Source of the DNA: Candidatus Acetothermia bacterium | Lineage (GTDB): Bacteria; Bipolaricaulota; Bipolaricaulia; UBA7950 | NCBI GenBank assembly: GCA_022684035.1 | Contig: JAJHSB010000058.1 | Span: 1-33,098 of the forward strand | DNA: 33,098 nucleotides | Reading direction: 5' to 3' | Shown here: piece by piece, positions 16,527 to 23,792 of the stretch | How positions within the stretch are numbered: position 1 is the first letter of the stretch | Layout of the letters: the number at the start of each line of letters is the position of its first letter | Notes under the pieces: model-generated | The model's database searches: none | What the model was told of the DNA's origin: nothing | What the model saw: only the letters and a program-made list of their open reading frames with translations | Position numbers and translations under genes: made by a program

Positions 16527-18305
16527 ATGAAAATAAAGCGACTTGAACAAAGTTTATATCGCAAAATCGCTGCCGGAGAGGTAATCGAGCGTCCGGCCTC
16601 AGTACTCAAGGAGTTATTAGAAAATGCTATCGACGCAAAAAGTGAGAGTATCGAGGTCGATATCGAGCAGGGAGGAATTACGCGGATCGTTGTACGTGAT
16701 AACGGCGAGGGTATGGATGAGGCGGATCTACAACTATGCGCACAACGTTATACGACTAGCAAGATCGCCAGCGAAGCTGACCTTGATTCGATCACCACAT
16801 TGGGGTTTCGTGGCGAGGCGTTGGCAAGTATAGGTGCGGTATCGCAACTGATCATCACTTCCCGGCCGGCTATCAGCAAAATAGCTTATCAGATTACGAT
16901 CGATGGCGGAATAATCAGCAAGTTGACTCCGGCAGCACGGGGAGTCGGGACAAGTGTCGAAGTGAGAAATCTCTTTTTCAATTTGCCGGCTCGCCACCGT
17001 TTTCTCAGTCCTCCGCGGACAGAATTTTACCATTTAGCACGGATAATGCGGCGTATTGCATTGGCATATCCCCGATTGGGATTCCGTCTTCGCCATGATC
17101 AGCGGATAATCGTCGAAGCGCCGCGCGTCGAGGAACTTCGCGAGCGGATCGGGCAAATTTACAATGCCGAGGTCAGTCGCGCGCTGATTGAAATCAATGC
17201 GGAAGAATCTAAGATCAGAGTTAGTGGCTTTATCAGTCGGCCAGAGATTACGTATGCAGATCGACGTAATCAACTACTGGTAGTCAATGGCCGGCCGATT
17301 ACCGACGCGATGCTCTCTTACACTTTGTCACAAGCGTATCGCGGTCGCATCCGTAGTGGTGCGCATCCGCTGGTAGTTATTCATATTGATCTTCCGGCGG
17401 ATAAACTCGATGCAAATGTTCACCCGCGTAAGGAAGAGATTCGCTTTTTTGATCAGCAAAAAGTGCAACAGGTGTTGATGCGCGCATTGCAGGTTGGATT
17501 GACTTCGCCTCATCTCCGTGATGCCGCGCCTTTTTTGATTGGCAAACCACAGCGGGAAGTGGCGCAACAGATCGCTGAACCGCTTCGTAATCGATATCAC
17601 GCAAGCGATCGTCCTCTGCCGCTGAACCTCAAAGCCGAACTGCAACGGACAAAGGAGATGAAATCAAGTCTTGCCGAATCCTCTCTCGATCCGCTCTTAC
17701 CCGACAAAGTGAGCCGGCAGGCAATCGGACAGTTGCACAATATGTATATCCTTGTGCAAACAGAGACCGGGTTAGTAATCGTCGATCAACACGTGGCCCA
17801 TGAACAGATTCTCGTTGAGCAGCTCCAGGCGGATATCGATATAAACCACCTTGACCGGCAACGATTTCTTACACCAGTGAGAATTGAATTGCCATTCGAT
17901 AAAGCAGCGCTACTTAACGATCATCTTGTAATATTAGCTCAGATAGGGATCGCTCTCGACGACTTCGGTGGCGGGACGTTTTTACTGCGTGAGTACCCCG
18001 CGCGATTGGTCGATCGTCAAGCCAAAGAGGGATTTGATACGGTGATCGATCGATTACTCTCCCTGTTTGCGATGCAGTCGGGTGATCACGCTGAAATTCT
18101 CACCGATGAATTGTTACATGAAATGCTCTCCGCCATGGCCTGTGCCGGCGCAATAAAAGCCGGCATGGCGCTAACATTACGCGAACAACAGGATCTAATT
18201 GACCAGCTCTATAAACTGGAGAATCCGTATATCTGCCCGCACGGCAGGCCGATCATTATTGAATTTTCCCGACACGATTTAGACCGACGGTTTAAACGCA
18301 GCTGA
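16527..18305 (+). CDS. mutL: DNA mismatch repair endonuclease MutL
   Basis: MutL couples mismatch recognition by MutS to strand incision. The 592-residue protein has the GHKL ATPase motifs KELLENAIDA (E29, N33), DNGEGM and GFRGEALASI. The C-terminal domain carries DQHVAHEQILVE, matching the DQHA(x)2E(x)4E endonuclease motif, plus ACAGAIKAG and CPHGRP. It is therefore of the nicking type found in bacteria without MutH. Its usual partner mutS is not in the window. It starts about 12 nt after a -10 box with no Shine-Dalgarno sequence. A TCCGC/GCGGA stem follows the stop, possibly a weak terminator. Confidence 0.96.
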   Translation: MKIKRLEQSLYRKIAAGEVIERPASVLKELLENAIDAKSESIEVDIEQGGITRIVVRDNGEGMDEADLQLCAQRYTTSKIASEADLDSITTLGFRGEALASIGAVSQLIITSRPAISKIAYQITIDGGIISKLTPAARGVGTSVEVRNLFFNLPARHRFLSPPRTEFYHLARIMRRIALAYPRLGFRLRHDQRIIVEAPRVEELRERIGQIYNAEVSRALIEINAEESKIRVSGFISRPEITYADRRNQLLVVNGRPITDAMLSYTLSQAYRGRIRSGAHPLVVIHIDLPADKLDANVHPRKEEIRFFDQQKVQQVLMRALQVGLTSPHLRDAAPFLIGKPQREVAQQIAEPLRNRYHASDRPLPLNLKAELQRTKEMKSSLAESSLDPLLPDKVSRQAIGQLHNMYILVQTETGLVIVDQHVAHEQILVEQLQADIDINHLDRQRFLTPVRIELPFDKAALLNDHLVILAQIGIALDDFGGGTFLLREYPARLVDRQAKEGFDTVIDRLLSLFAMQSGDHAEILTDELLHEMLSAMACAGAIKAGMALTLREQQDLIDQLYKLENPYICPHGRPIIIEFSRHDLDRRFKRS

Positions 18306-18456
18306 AAACCTCCGCAGCCATGAGCCAGCGGAAAGTCCCCTCTTTTAAGGTTTGTCAGTAGTGGTGTCAGGTCGCAACACATGTGGCGTACGAGAAGATC
18401 AGAGGTACTGAATTTAAGGTTCTTCTCCAATTTAGTTGCTAGAAAGGATTAAAATT

Positions 18457-18657
18457 TGGAGTGCACCCTTATTAGTATACAACCAGTTAAGAAATACTAC
18501 TACTACTATTTAAACACGCCTCCATTTCGAAGTCTATCGGTGAACGGTAACCCAGGGATGAATGGAGTCTCTTTTTGTTGTATACCTCTTCTATGAATCT
18601 GGGTAGGCTTTCTAAGGCGTCTGAGAAGTATGGACTGCACCCCCATGATTGGACAGG
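18457..18657 (-). mobile_element. IS3-family remnants: transposase C-terminus plus two IS ends
   Basis: TGGAGTGCACCC (18457-18468) resembles an IS3-family terminal repeat. Just inside it, on the minus strand, is a 47-codon relic of the transposase (stop at 18487-18489). Its FIEEVYNKKRLHSSLGYRSP is the characteristic end of IS3 OrfB after the last catalytic Glu. The similarity stops abruptly at 18630. At 18631 a second IS end begins, TGGACTGCACCCCC then ATGATTGGACA, facing right. This looks like one IS truncated by, or recombined with, another. No complete element remains. Confidence 0.82.
18487..18630 (-). pseudogene. IS3 OrfB transposase fragment
   Basis: Forty-seven codons remain of a DDE transposase of about 280-300 residues, reading YFSDALESLPRFIEEVYNKK and then RLHSSLGYRSPIDFE before the stop. 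The DDE catalytic residues are lost. The frame is intact over the preserved part, so the loss is fairly recent or was a clean deletion. Confidence 0.85.
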
Positions 18658-18799
18658 TAGGGTTAGGAGAGTCTGGCGGGGACTCTTGTTATGTTAAGAT
18701 GCTGGAGACACGATCGATGGTCGGTGATTAACCTCCGGCAGAGAAGGTTTTTAGCGAGCCAGTATTTGACATTCTTTAACTAAGAAGGAGGAGTTCAGC

Positions 18800-19852
18800 A
18801 TGTTATTCCAAGCGATCGTAGCCACAGTGAGAGAAAACGTGGAAGCCAAGAAGATGGAAGGAAGGTATGTTTATCAGTTTTGCTTAAGCGGGGACAATGG
18901 AGGGGATTTCTTTATCAGCATTGCGAACAACAAATGCGAGGTAAGAGAAGGCCTTGCTGTAACAGCTAACCTGACAGTGAATGTTTCTGATGCAAATTTT
19001 GTCTCTTTCCTGGACGGAAAATTAAATCCGACTACTGCTGTTATGACCGGTAAGATTAAAATCAAGGGGGATATATCTCTGGCCATGAAATTGCAATCTC
19101 TATTGGGGCAGGAGATGACGGCTGAAGGATCGGCTGGTCCTCGGGTACAGAAAGTAGGGGCCCATACCTATGCCGTGACTAACCTATACCACACCGGCTT
19201 GGTCGAGGTCAATGCTGGGTTTGTGGTCACACCATCTGCAGTGATCTCTATCGACGCAGGCATGACTGTGTCCGATGGGGCATTCCTCTGGCAAGTCTCC
19301 CACCAGCTTGTCCCTGATCGTAGGAAGTCCCTCCTGATCCTCACACATCACCACTCTGATCATACATTTGGCATGCGAATCTTCCGCGAGCAAGGCGCCG
19401 AGGTGATTGCCCATGCTCATGTGCGTGAGTTTCTGGAAGAGGATCAGGGTCGGTACAAGGCATTTATAATCGAGCACTATATGGCGAGTCAGGAGGAGGG
19501 GGATCGGATCCTGGGCGAGGTGGTTCTGTCGCTACCCGATCGTCTCATCGAGGAGGACACTCTCCTGGATTTGGACGGCGAGGAGATTCACCTGTTGGCC
19601 ACCCCGGGACATGTTTCATCGGAACTCTCTGTCTATTGTCCGGGTAGCAAGGTATTGTTCGCCGGTGACACCATCTATGAGGGGATGCCGCCCAACACAC
19701 AGTTTGCGGGAGCAGCCGAGAAGGCCGAATGGGTACGACAACTTCGCCGTCTGAGAAAGTTAGAGATTAAGGCGATTGTGCCCGGACATGGTAAAGTTTG
19801 TGGTAAAGACGAGATTGATCGGAACATTGCCCTGATAGAAAGCGATAAATAG
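18800..19852 (+). CDS. SCP2 domain fused to metallo-beta-lactamase-fold hydrolase
   Basis: A 350-residue two-domain protein. Residues 1 to about 105 look like an SCP2 sterol-carrier domain, a hydrophobic ligand pocket (VTANLTVNVSDANFVSFLDGK, then TGKIKIKGDISLAMKLQSLL). Residues about 115-345 are an MBL fold with all metal ligands: H183, H185, D187 and H188 in THHHSDH, His in ATPGHVSSE, Asp in FAGDTIYEG and His in VPGHGKV. Alkyl sulfatases of the SdsA1 type have these domains in the opposite order, so a lipid-like or alkyl ester substrate is plausible but unproven. GAAGGAGGAG precedes the ATG. The last two codons and stop lie inside copy 2 of the 57-nt repeat. IS ends lie on both sides, suggesting acquisition. 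Confidence 0.87.
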   Translation: MLFQAIVATVRENVEAKKMEGRYVYQFCLSGDNGGDFFISIANNKCEVREGLAVTANLTVNVSDANFVSFLDGKLNPTTAVMTGKIKIKGDISLAMKLQSLLGQEMTAEGSAGPRVQKVGAHTYAVTNLYHTGLVEVNAGFVVTPSAVISIDAGMTVSDGAFLWQVSHQLVPDRRKSLLILTHHHSDHTFGMRIFREQGAEVIAHAHVREFLEEDQGRYKAFIIEHYMASQEEGDRILGEVVLSLPDRLIEEDTLLDLDGEEIHLLATPGHVSSELSVYCPGSKVLFAGDTIYEGMPPNTQFAGAAEKAEWVRQLRRLRKLEIKAIVPGHGKVCGKDEIDRNIALIESDK

Positions 19853-19900
19853 TTGCGCCCGCAACGAGCGCCTAATACGTCCGTTTGCGATTTCGGCCTA
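19844..19900 (+). repeat. Dispersed 57-nt repeat, copy 2
   Basis: This copy is identical to 102-158. It supplies the last two codons and stop of the SCP2-MBL gene, so it has either been captured at a gene end or inserted by replacing one. Similarity continues weakly to about 19940, including a small CCC/GGG hairpin. A strong inverted repeat follows at 19943-19983. Confidence 0.75.
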
Positions 19901-20209
19901 TTAGACTTCCCCAAAACCCTTCGGGCTTCGCAAACGGCGAGGCCGATATTCGGGAATTCGCTGCCTACATTTCCGAATATCGGTGCGCTTGAGGAGCTTG
20001 TGAGCGAGCGAAACAAGACAAGATAAGGGGCCATCTGATATGCTAAGGAGGATGAGAACTAAACTTTGAACAGTGGAGCCTTTGGACGACTTGGATAGGT
20101 AAGTCTTCCCCCACGAAAAGTCAGAAACGCTTGATAGAGTGGAGAGTGACATATTGTGGGCTAAGATTTTAGAAAAACTAAACTATTACAATAGGAGGTA
20201 GTAATTCAA
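19853..20209. other. Non-coding region between the SCP2-MBL and methyltransferase genes
   Basis: It contains most of repeat copy 2, an exact inverted repeat CCGATATTCGG/CCGAATATCGG (19943-19953, 19973-19983; extendable to 14 bp with one G-U) and about 200 nt with nothing I recognise. The hairpin could terminate the SCP2-MBL transcript, but no T-tract follows it. Confidence 0.55.
19943..19983. repeat. Perfect 11-bp inverted repeat downstream of repeat copy 2
   Basis: The arms are exact and separated by 19 nt, the same spacing as in the 12-bp inverted repeat at 35-77. It may be part of the same element as the 57-nt repeat, or a terminator. Confidence 0.6.
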
Positions 20210-21034
20210 ATGAAACTTGAAACCCTCGGATATCTTTGCTGCCCGGCTTGTAGAGGCGAGTTTGAGATCATGATTGAGGCGCAAACGGAATCGGAGGTCC
20301 TGGTGGGAAGGGTCGTCTGCCACGGGTGCCAGAGGAGCTATGAGATCAATTATGGCCTGCCCAATCTTGTTTACCCTGATCCTGAGGAGCTTCCGGTGAT
20401 AGATGCAATGTTTCTCAAGCAGTATGAGCGTATCGCAACCTCATACGACCGCACTCTGCGGCTGATGCTGCTTGTCCTCGGTATCCGGGAGCCGCGGACA
20501 AGGAAGCGTGATCTCGTCGCACCGCTTGAGCTTGCACCTGGCGACTGCGTTCTGGAGGTGGGCGCCGGCACCGGAAGCAACCTGCCGATCATCGCTGAGC
20601 AGATCGGAAAAGAGGGTAAACTCTTCGCTCTCGACCTCTCTCCAGGGATGCTCGCTGTAGCACGAGAGAAGCTCAAACGGAAAGGAATCGAGGCCGAATT
20701 TGCCCTGGGCAATGGGGCATATCTGCCGTACAAGGACGATCTGTTTGACGCTGTCCTCAACTTCGGCGGAATCAATACTTTCGGTGAGAAGGAACGGGCG
20801 ATCGCGGAGCTGGTCAGAGTGACCAAACCCGGAGCGAAGATCGTGATCGGGGATGAAGGGCTCGCTTCGGGGAAGGAGAATACGTGGTTCGGTCGCCGGC
20901 TCCTGAAGATGAACACCCTCTTTGCCAACAAGCCGCCGAAAGAGTTTGTACCTAAACAGGTCGAGGACTTTCAGCTCAAGTGGATCTGGCGTGGGACGTT
21001 CTATGTCATGGAGTTCAGGAAGACTTTAGCTTAA
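20210..21034 (+). CDS. SAM-dependent methyltransferase with Trm112-like zinc ribbon
   Basis: A 274-residue protein. The first ~60 residues form a Trm112-like zinc ribbon with two cysteine pairs (CCPAC at about residues 9-13 and CHGC at about 42-45) ending in NYGLPNLVYP. A class I methyltransferase of the UbiE/Methyltransf_11 type follows, with LEVGAGTGSN (motif I), LDLSPGMLAVAR (motif II) and FDAVLNFGGINTF. The acceptor substrate is unknown; relatives act on quinones, lipids or small metabolites. AGGAGGT lies 9 nt before the ATG. It sits between the SCP2-MBL gene and an IS-like end at 21075 and may belong to the same acquired segment. Confidence 0.88.
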   Translation: MKLETLGYLCCPACRGEFEIMIEAQTESEVLVGRVVCHGCQRSYEINYGLPNLVYPDPEELPVIDAMFLKQYERIATSYDRTLRLMLLVLGIREPRTRKRDLVAPLELAPGDCVLEVGAGTGSNLPIIAEQIGKEGKLFALDLSPGMLAVAREKLKRKGIEAEFALGNGAYLPYKDDLFDAVLNFGGINTFGEKERAIAELVRVTKPGAKIVIGDEGLASGKENTWFGRRLLKMNTLFANKPPKEFVPKQVEDFQLKWIWRGTFYVMEFRKTLA

Positions 21035-21074
21035 GACAAATCGGAGGCAAATCGGGGACGCCATACTTGTTTAT

Positions 21075-21098
21075 TGGAGTGCACCCCAAGATAATTGC
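21075..21098 (+). mobile_element. IS3-type terminal repeat, solitary
   Basis: TGGAGTGCACCCC followed by AAGATAATTG matches the IS end at 18457 for 12 nt and resembles the end at 18631. No transposase is attached. All three ends face the same direction, bracketing the SCP2-MBL and methyltransferase genes. Confidence 0.55.
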
Positions 21099-21190
21099 CT
21101 CCTGCTTATTATTATACATGCACCGGGGCTTTTATCATTCTTCTTTTAAGCTATAATTACGAAACGCATCCATTTCATCGGAGGAAGATG

Positions 21191-22246
21191 ATGGAAATTA
21201 TCGATTTACGCAGTGACACTGTCACGTTACCAACGTCGGCGATGCGAGAGGCCATCTATCACGCTCCGTTGGGCGATGATGTCTTCGGCGAGGACCCCAC
21301 AGTTAACCGCCTCGAGGAGATGGCCGCCGAACTAACGGGAAAGGAAGCAGCATTGCTTGTTCCCAGTGGCACGATGGCCAACTTGGTCTGCGCCCTTACG
21401 CATTGCGCTCGAGGAGAGGAAGTCATCTTGGGGAAGCGGTCGCATATGTTTATTAACGAAGCCGGGGGCGTGTCCGCCCTGGGGGGAATACACCCGCATC
21501 TTATCCCTAATCAGCCGGACGGCACAATGCTGCTGCAGGAAATCGAGGATGCCATTCGTGGCGATAATCTGCACTATCCCCGCACCCGGCTGATATGTCT
21601 TGAGAATACCCATAATCAGTGTTATGGATCTCCCCTGACAGCCGTGTATACCGGTTCAGTGGTAGCGCTGGCCAAGCACCGTGGTCTCTCAACGCACCTT
21701 GACGGTGCTCGGATATTCAACGCTGCTGTTGCTCTCGGTGTGGACGTCAAGGAATTGACGCGCGGGATCGACTCCGTAAGCTTCTGTCTGTCCAAAGGAC
21801 TTGCTGCACCGGTGGGGTCGATGGTCTGCGGCTCTCGTGCCTTCATCGCTGAAGCGCGGCGGAATCGCAAGGTACTGGGCGGTGGTATGCGCCAGGTCGG
21901 GGTAATTGCGGCCGCGGGAATTGTTGCTCTGGAAGAGATGGTTGATCGTCTGGCAGAGGATCATGCTAATGCTCGTCGCCTCGCCGAAGGGATCGCTCAG
22001 ATACCTGGATTATCGATTGACCTTGCGAGGGTGCAGACTAATATCATCTATTTCGATTTAGAGAGTGACCGACTGGCCGCCGATGAGTTCTTAAGCCGGC
22101 TTGACAAGAAAGGAATAAAGCTGCTACGTACCGGGAGCTCCCGCTTTCGGATGGTGACTCACCACGGAATCAGCTCTGCAGAGATCGACACGGTTTTGAC
22201 AGTGTTAGGAGCGGTAATAAAAAGAGTCGCACAACTTCAATCGTAA
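21191..22246 (+). CDS. ltaE: Low-specificity L-threonine aldolase
   Basis: This PLP enzyme cleaves L-threonine or allo-threonine to glycine and acetaldehyde. The protein of about 351 residues starts with the family hallmark IDLRSDTVTLPTSAM, then GDDVFGEDPTVNRLE, LLVPSGTMANLVC, LENTHNQCYGS and HLDGARIFNAAV (the Asp that holds the PLP ring nitrogen). The Schiff-base Lys is in FCLSKGLAAPVGS. ATG 21191 is 6 nt after GGAGG; ATG 21188 is equally possible. A longer open frame upstream is hydrophobic and overlaps the IS end, so it is not used. It stands alone, with gaps on both sides. Confidence 0.95.
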   Translation: MEIIDLRSDTVTLPTSAMREAIYHAPLGDDVFGEDPTVNRLEEMAAELTGKEAALLVPSGTMANLVCALTHCARGEEVILGKRSHMFINEAGGVSALGGIHPHLIPNQPDGTMLLQEIEDAIRGDNLHYPRTRLICLENTHNQCYGSPLTAVYTGSVVALAKHRGLSTHLDGARIFNAAVALGVDVKELTRGIDSVSFCLSKGLAAPVGSMVCGSRAFIAEARRNRKVLGGGMRQVGVIAAAGIVALEEMVDRLAEDHANARRLAEGIAQIPGLSIDLARVQTNIIYFDLESDRLAADEFLSRLDKKGIKLLRTGSSRFRMVTHHGISSAEIDTVLTVLGAVIKRVAQLQS

Positions 22247-22405
22247 CTACATGAAGTTCAAGAAGGAAAACGGGGTCACATCTTAAATCCTACAATATAA
22301 ATTTAACCAATTTGATGGTATAGATGATAAGACCATGACGGATGAAGTACTCTGGCGCATATTATCATGTGACTAATTTGGGAAACGTTGTTAAGAACAT
22401 ATTGA

Positions 22406-22562
22406 ATAGCATTCGGAACTGTGAAGGTTTATGAAGTACCTCCCGGGAGAGGTGGAAGGTGAGGCGATAGATATAGACAAGGACGGGACGCTTATCCTTC
22501 GAAAGGCAAAGAGTGCTCTCAAAAGAGTCATCGCTGGGGATATTTTGGGATCTAAAATCTAA
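22406..22562 (+). pseudogene. birA: Biotin-protein ligase C-terminal fragment
   Basis: Translation of 22440-22562 gives LPGEVEGEAIDIDKDGTLIL and then a segment ending RVIAGDI before a stop. This matches the small SH3-like C-terminal domain of BirA-type biotin ligases (VEGxAxxIDxDGxLxL ... VxxGDI). One base out of frame, 22406-22439 reads IAFGTVKVYEV, which fits the start of that domain. The catalytic domain is absent and a frameshift is present, so this is a relic. Its last codons run into the heptamer repeat element that follows. Confidence 0.65.
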
Positions 22563-22702
22563 AATCGTGTGCAAAATGGCAAGGAAATGAGAAATTCTAA
22601 GCACCAATAACCAAATAATAACTAATGAACAAATCATCACTGATCAAGACGGATGTTTGAAGCTTCGGTCATTGGAAAATTGGGATTTGGTTATTAGAAT
22701 TT
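22553..22702. repeat. Heptamer-based intergenic element A, with long imperfect hairpin
   Basis: Two TCTAAAA units at the left are followed by a run of degenerate 7-nt words such as AAATTCT and AAGCACC. The blocks AAATTCT (22592-22598) and AATAACCAAAT (22606-22616) are exactly reverse-complemented at 22685-22702, giving an 18-bp stem with a 7-nt bulge. The element lies between the biotin-ligase relic and the 3' end of tpiA. Element B at 27832-28022 shares the same first words in the same phase. Confidence 0.7.
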
Positions 22703-22728
22703 CGGATCATCTCCACAAAAGTAAGCGT

Positions 22729-23484
22729 TCACTCTGAAGCAATTACGATTGCGGCAAATGAATGCGGATCGAGTGATGCTCCGCCGACCAATAATCCGTC
22801 GATATCGGGTTGAGCAAGAAGATCTCGTGTATTTGCTGCGGTGACGCTACCGCCATAAAGAATCGGCACCATATCAGCAGAGGCAGCGTTATATTTACCG
22901 GCAATCCATTGTCGGATATATTCGATTGTCCGTTGCGCTGTCGCTGGGGCAGCGGTCTCACCAGTTCCGATCGCCCATACCGGTTCATAAGCAATCAATA
23001 TTGAGGCAAGCTGGGAGGGATCAATTTTGCTTAACCCGCCGGAAAGTTGAGCCTCGAGTCGCTGCTTAGTTGTTCCCGCACGATACTCAGTGATCGTCTC
23101 CCCGATGCAGATAATGGGTGCGAGATTACCATGTATTGCAGCAACTAATTTACGGTTTACAATGGTGTCACTTTCCTGGAAATGGGTACGGCGTTCCGAA
23201 TGTCCTACCAAAACATAATTACCACCACATTCTTTGATCATCGAACTTGCTATCTCGCCGGTGAACGCTCCGTTATCGTGAAAATGAACATCCTGTGCTC
23301 CCAGCTCCACTGTGGTTGGAGCAAGGAAGCGACCGGCTCGTTCTAAGCTGGTAAAAGGTGGGAAGATTATTACCTTACAGCTCGGCTCTTTGGGAACCAG
23401 ATCAAGAAATTTCCGGATGAATCTTTCTGTCTCGGATGGAGTTTTGTGCATCTTCCAGTTTCCCGCGATTATTTTGCGCCGCAT
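22729..23484 (-). CDS. tpiA: Triosephosphate isomerase
   Basis: It interconverts dihydroxyacetone phosphate and glyceraldehyde 3-phosphate in glycolysis and gluconeogenesis. The 251-residue length is normal. The substrate-binding GNWKMHKT has N9 and K11, the catalytic His is in VLVGHSERR, the catalytic Glu is in AYEPVWAIGTG, and the phosphate-binding ILYGGSV and LLVGGASLD loops are present. AGGAG lies 6 nt before the ATG. It stands apart from gap and pgk, which are not in the window, and is divergent from the efp operon. Confidence 0.97.
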   Translation of the reverse strand: MRRKIIAGNWKMHKTPSETERFIRKFLDLVPKEPSCKVIIFPPFTSLERAGRFLAPTTVELGAQDVHFHDNGAFTGEIASSMIKECGGNYVLVGHSERRTHFQESDTIVNRKLVAAIHGNLAPIICIGETITEYRAGTTKQRLEAQLSGGLSKIDPSQLASILIAYEPVWAIGTGETAAPATAQRTIEYIRQWIAGKYNAASADMVPILYGGSVTAANTRDLLAQPDIDGLLVGGASLDPHSFAAIVIASE

Positions 23485-23516
23485 ATCGTTCTCCTATTGA
23501 TGAAAGTGATAATTCT

Positions 23517-23634
23517 GTAACTACGTAGCTATTTAGGTTGAAGACCGAAGGCTGAAGTATCTTCGCATTCCGTGATCACGCATAATTTGTCCCTATTCGT
23601 CTTCCACCTTCAGTCTATCCGCCTAAGTAGTTAC
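23517..23634. repeat. Heptamer-based intergenic element C, with long imperfect hairpin
   Basis: GTAACTAC (23517-23524) and TTAGG (23533-23537) are reverse-complemented at 23627-23634 and 23622-23626. Between them the left arm runs in 7-nt words of the form NNGAAGN, and the right arm repeats this pattern on the other strand. The loop holds the perfect palindrome CGTGATCACG (23571-23580). It lies between the divergent tpiA and efp genes. Confidence 0.6.
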
Positions 23635-23745
23635 CACTATCTTATCTACATCGTCCTCGCTTTTCCAATTTCGGCTTCCGGTGTAATCGTTAATGCAGAA
23701 GAATCTTCTCATTAAGAGACTAATGAAATTTAACTCCTTTTCTTT

Positions 23746-23775
23746 ACGTAGCTTATGTTGTATAATAAGCTACGT
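23746..23775 (+). promoter_or_regulatory. efp promoter -10 box inside a perfect inverted repeat
   Basis: ACGTAGCTTAT (23746-23756) and ATAAGCTACGT (23765-23775) are exact reverse complements with an 8-nt spacer. A consensus TATAAT (23761-23766) overlaps the spacer and right arm. No good -35 box is visible at the proper distance. The layout suggests an operator that blocks or recruits polymerase, or a hairpin at the very 5' end of the transcript. Confidence 0.55.
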
Positions 23776-23792
23776 GAGGATGGTGATTATTG

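Larger units (their letters stand above)
18306..18799. other. Non-coding region with IS debris between mutL and the SCP2-MBL gene
   Basis: The first 150 nt show nothing clear apart from a possible mutL terminator stem. From 18457 to about 18657 the sequence is insertion-sequence debris, listed separately. The last 140 nt carry no gene and lead into GAAGGAGGAG before the ATG at 18800. Confidence 0.6.
22247..22728. other. Gap between threonine aldolase and tpiA
   Basis: The first ~150 nt after the aldolase stop show no gene. A biotin-ligase relic and heptamer element A follow, both listed separately. The flanking intact genes converge on this region. Confidence 0.6.
23485..23792. other. Divergent control region between tpiA and efp
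   Basis: There is no gene here. It holds heptamer element C (23517-23634) and the efp promoter/operator palindrome (23746-23775). About 100 nt between them are AT-rich and featureless. Confidence 0.6.

Noticed and set aside
20042-20066. Leader peptide before the methyltransferase
   Set aside because: An ATG follows AGGAGG directly with no spacing and encodes only five residues; this is unlikely to be translated.
21095-21190. Upstream extension of the threonine aldolase reading frame
   Set aside because: It is hydrophobic, overlaps an IS end and lacks a ribosome site. The family begins at the IDLRSDTV segment, which fits the start at 21191.
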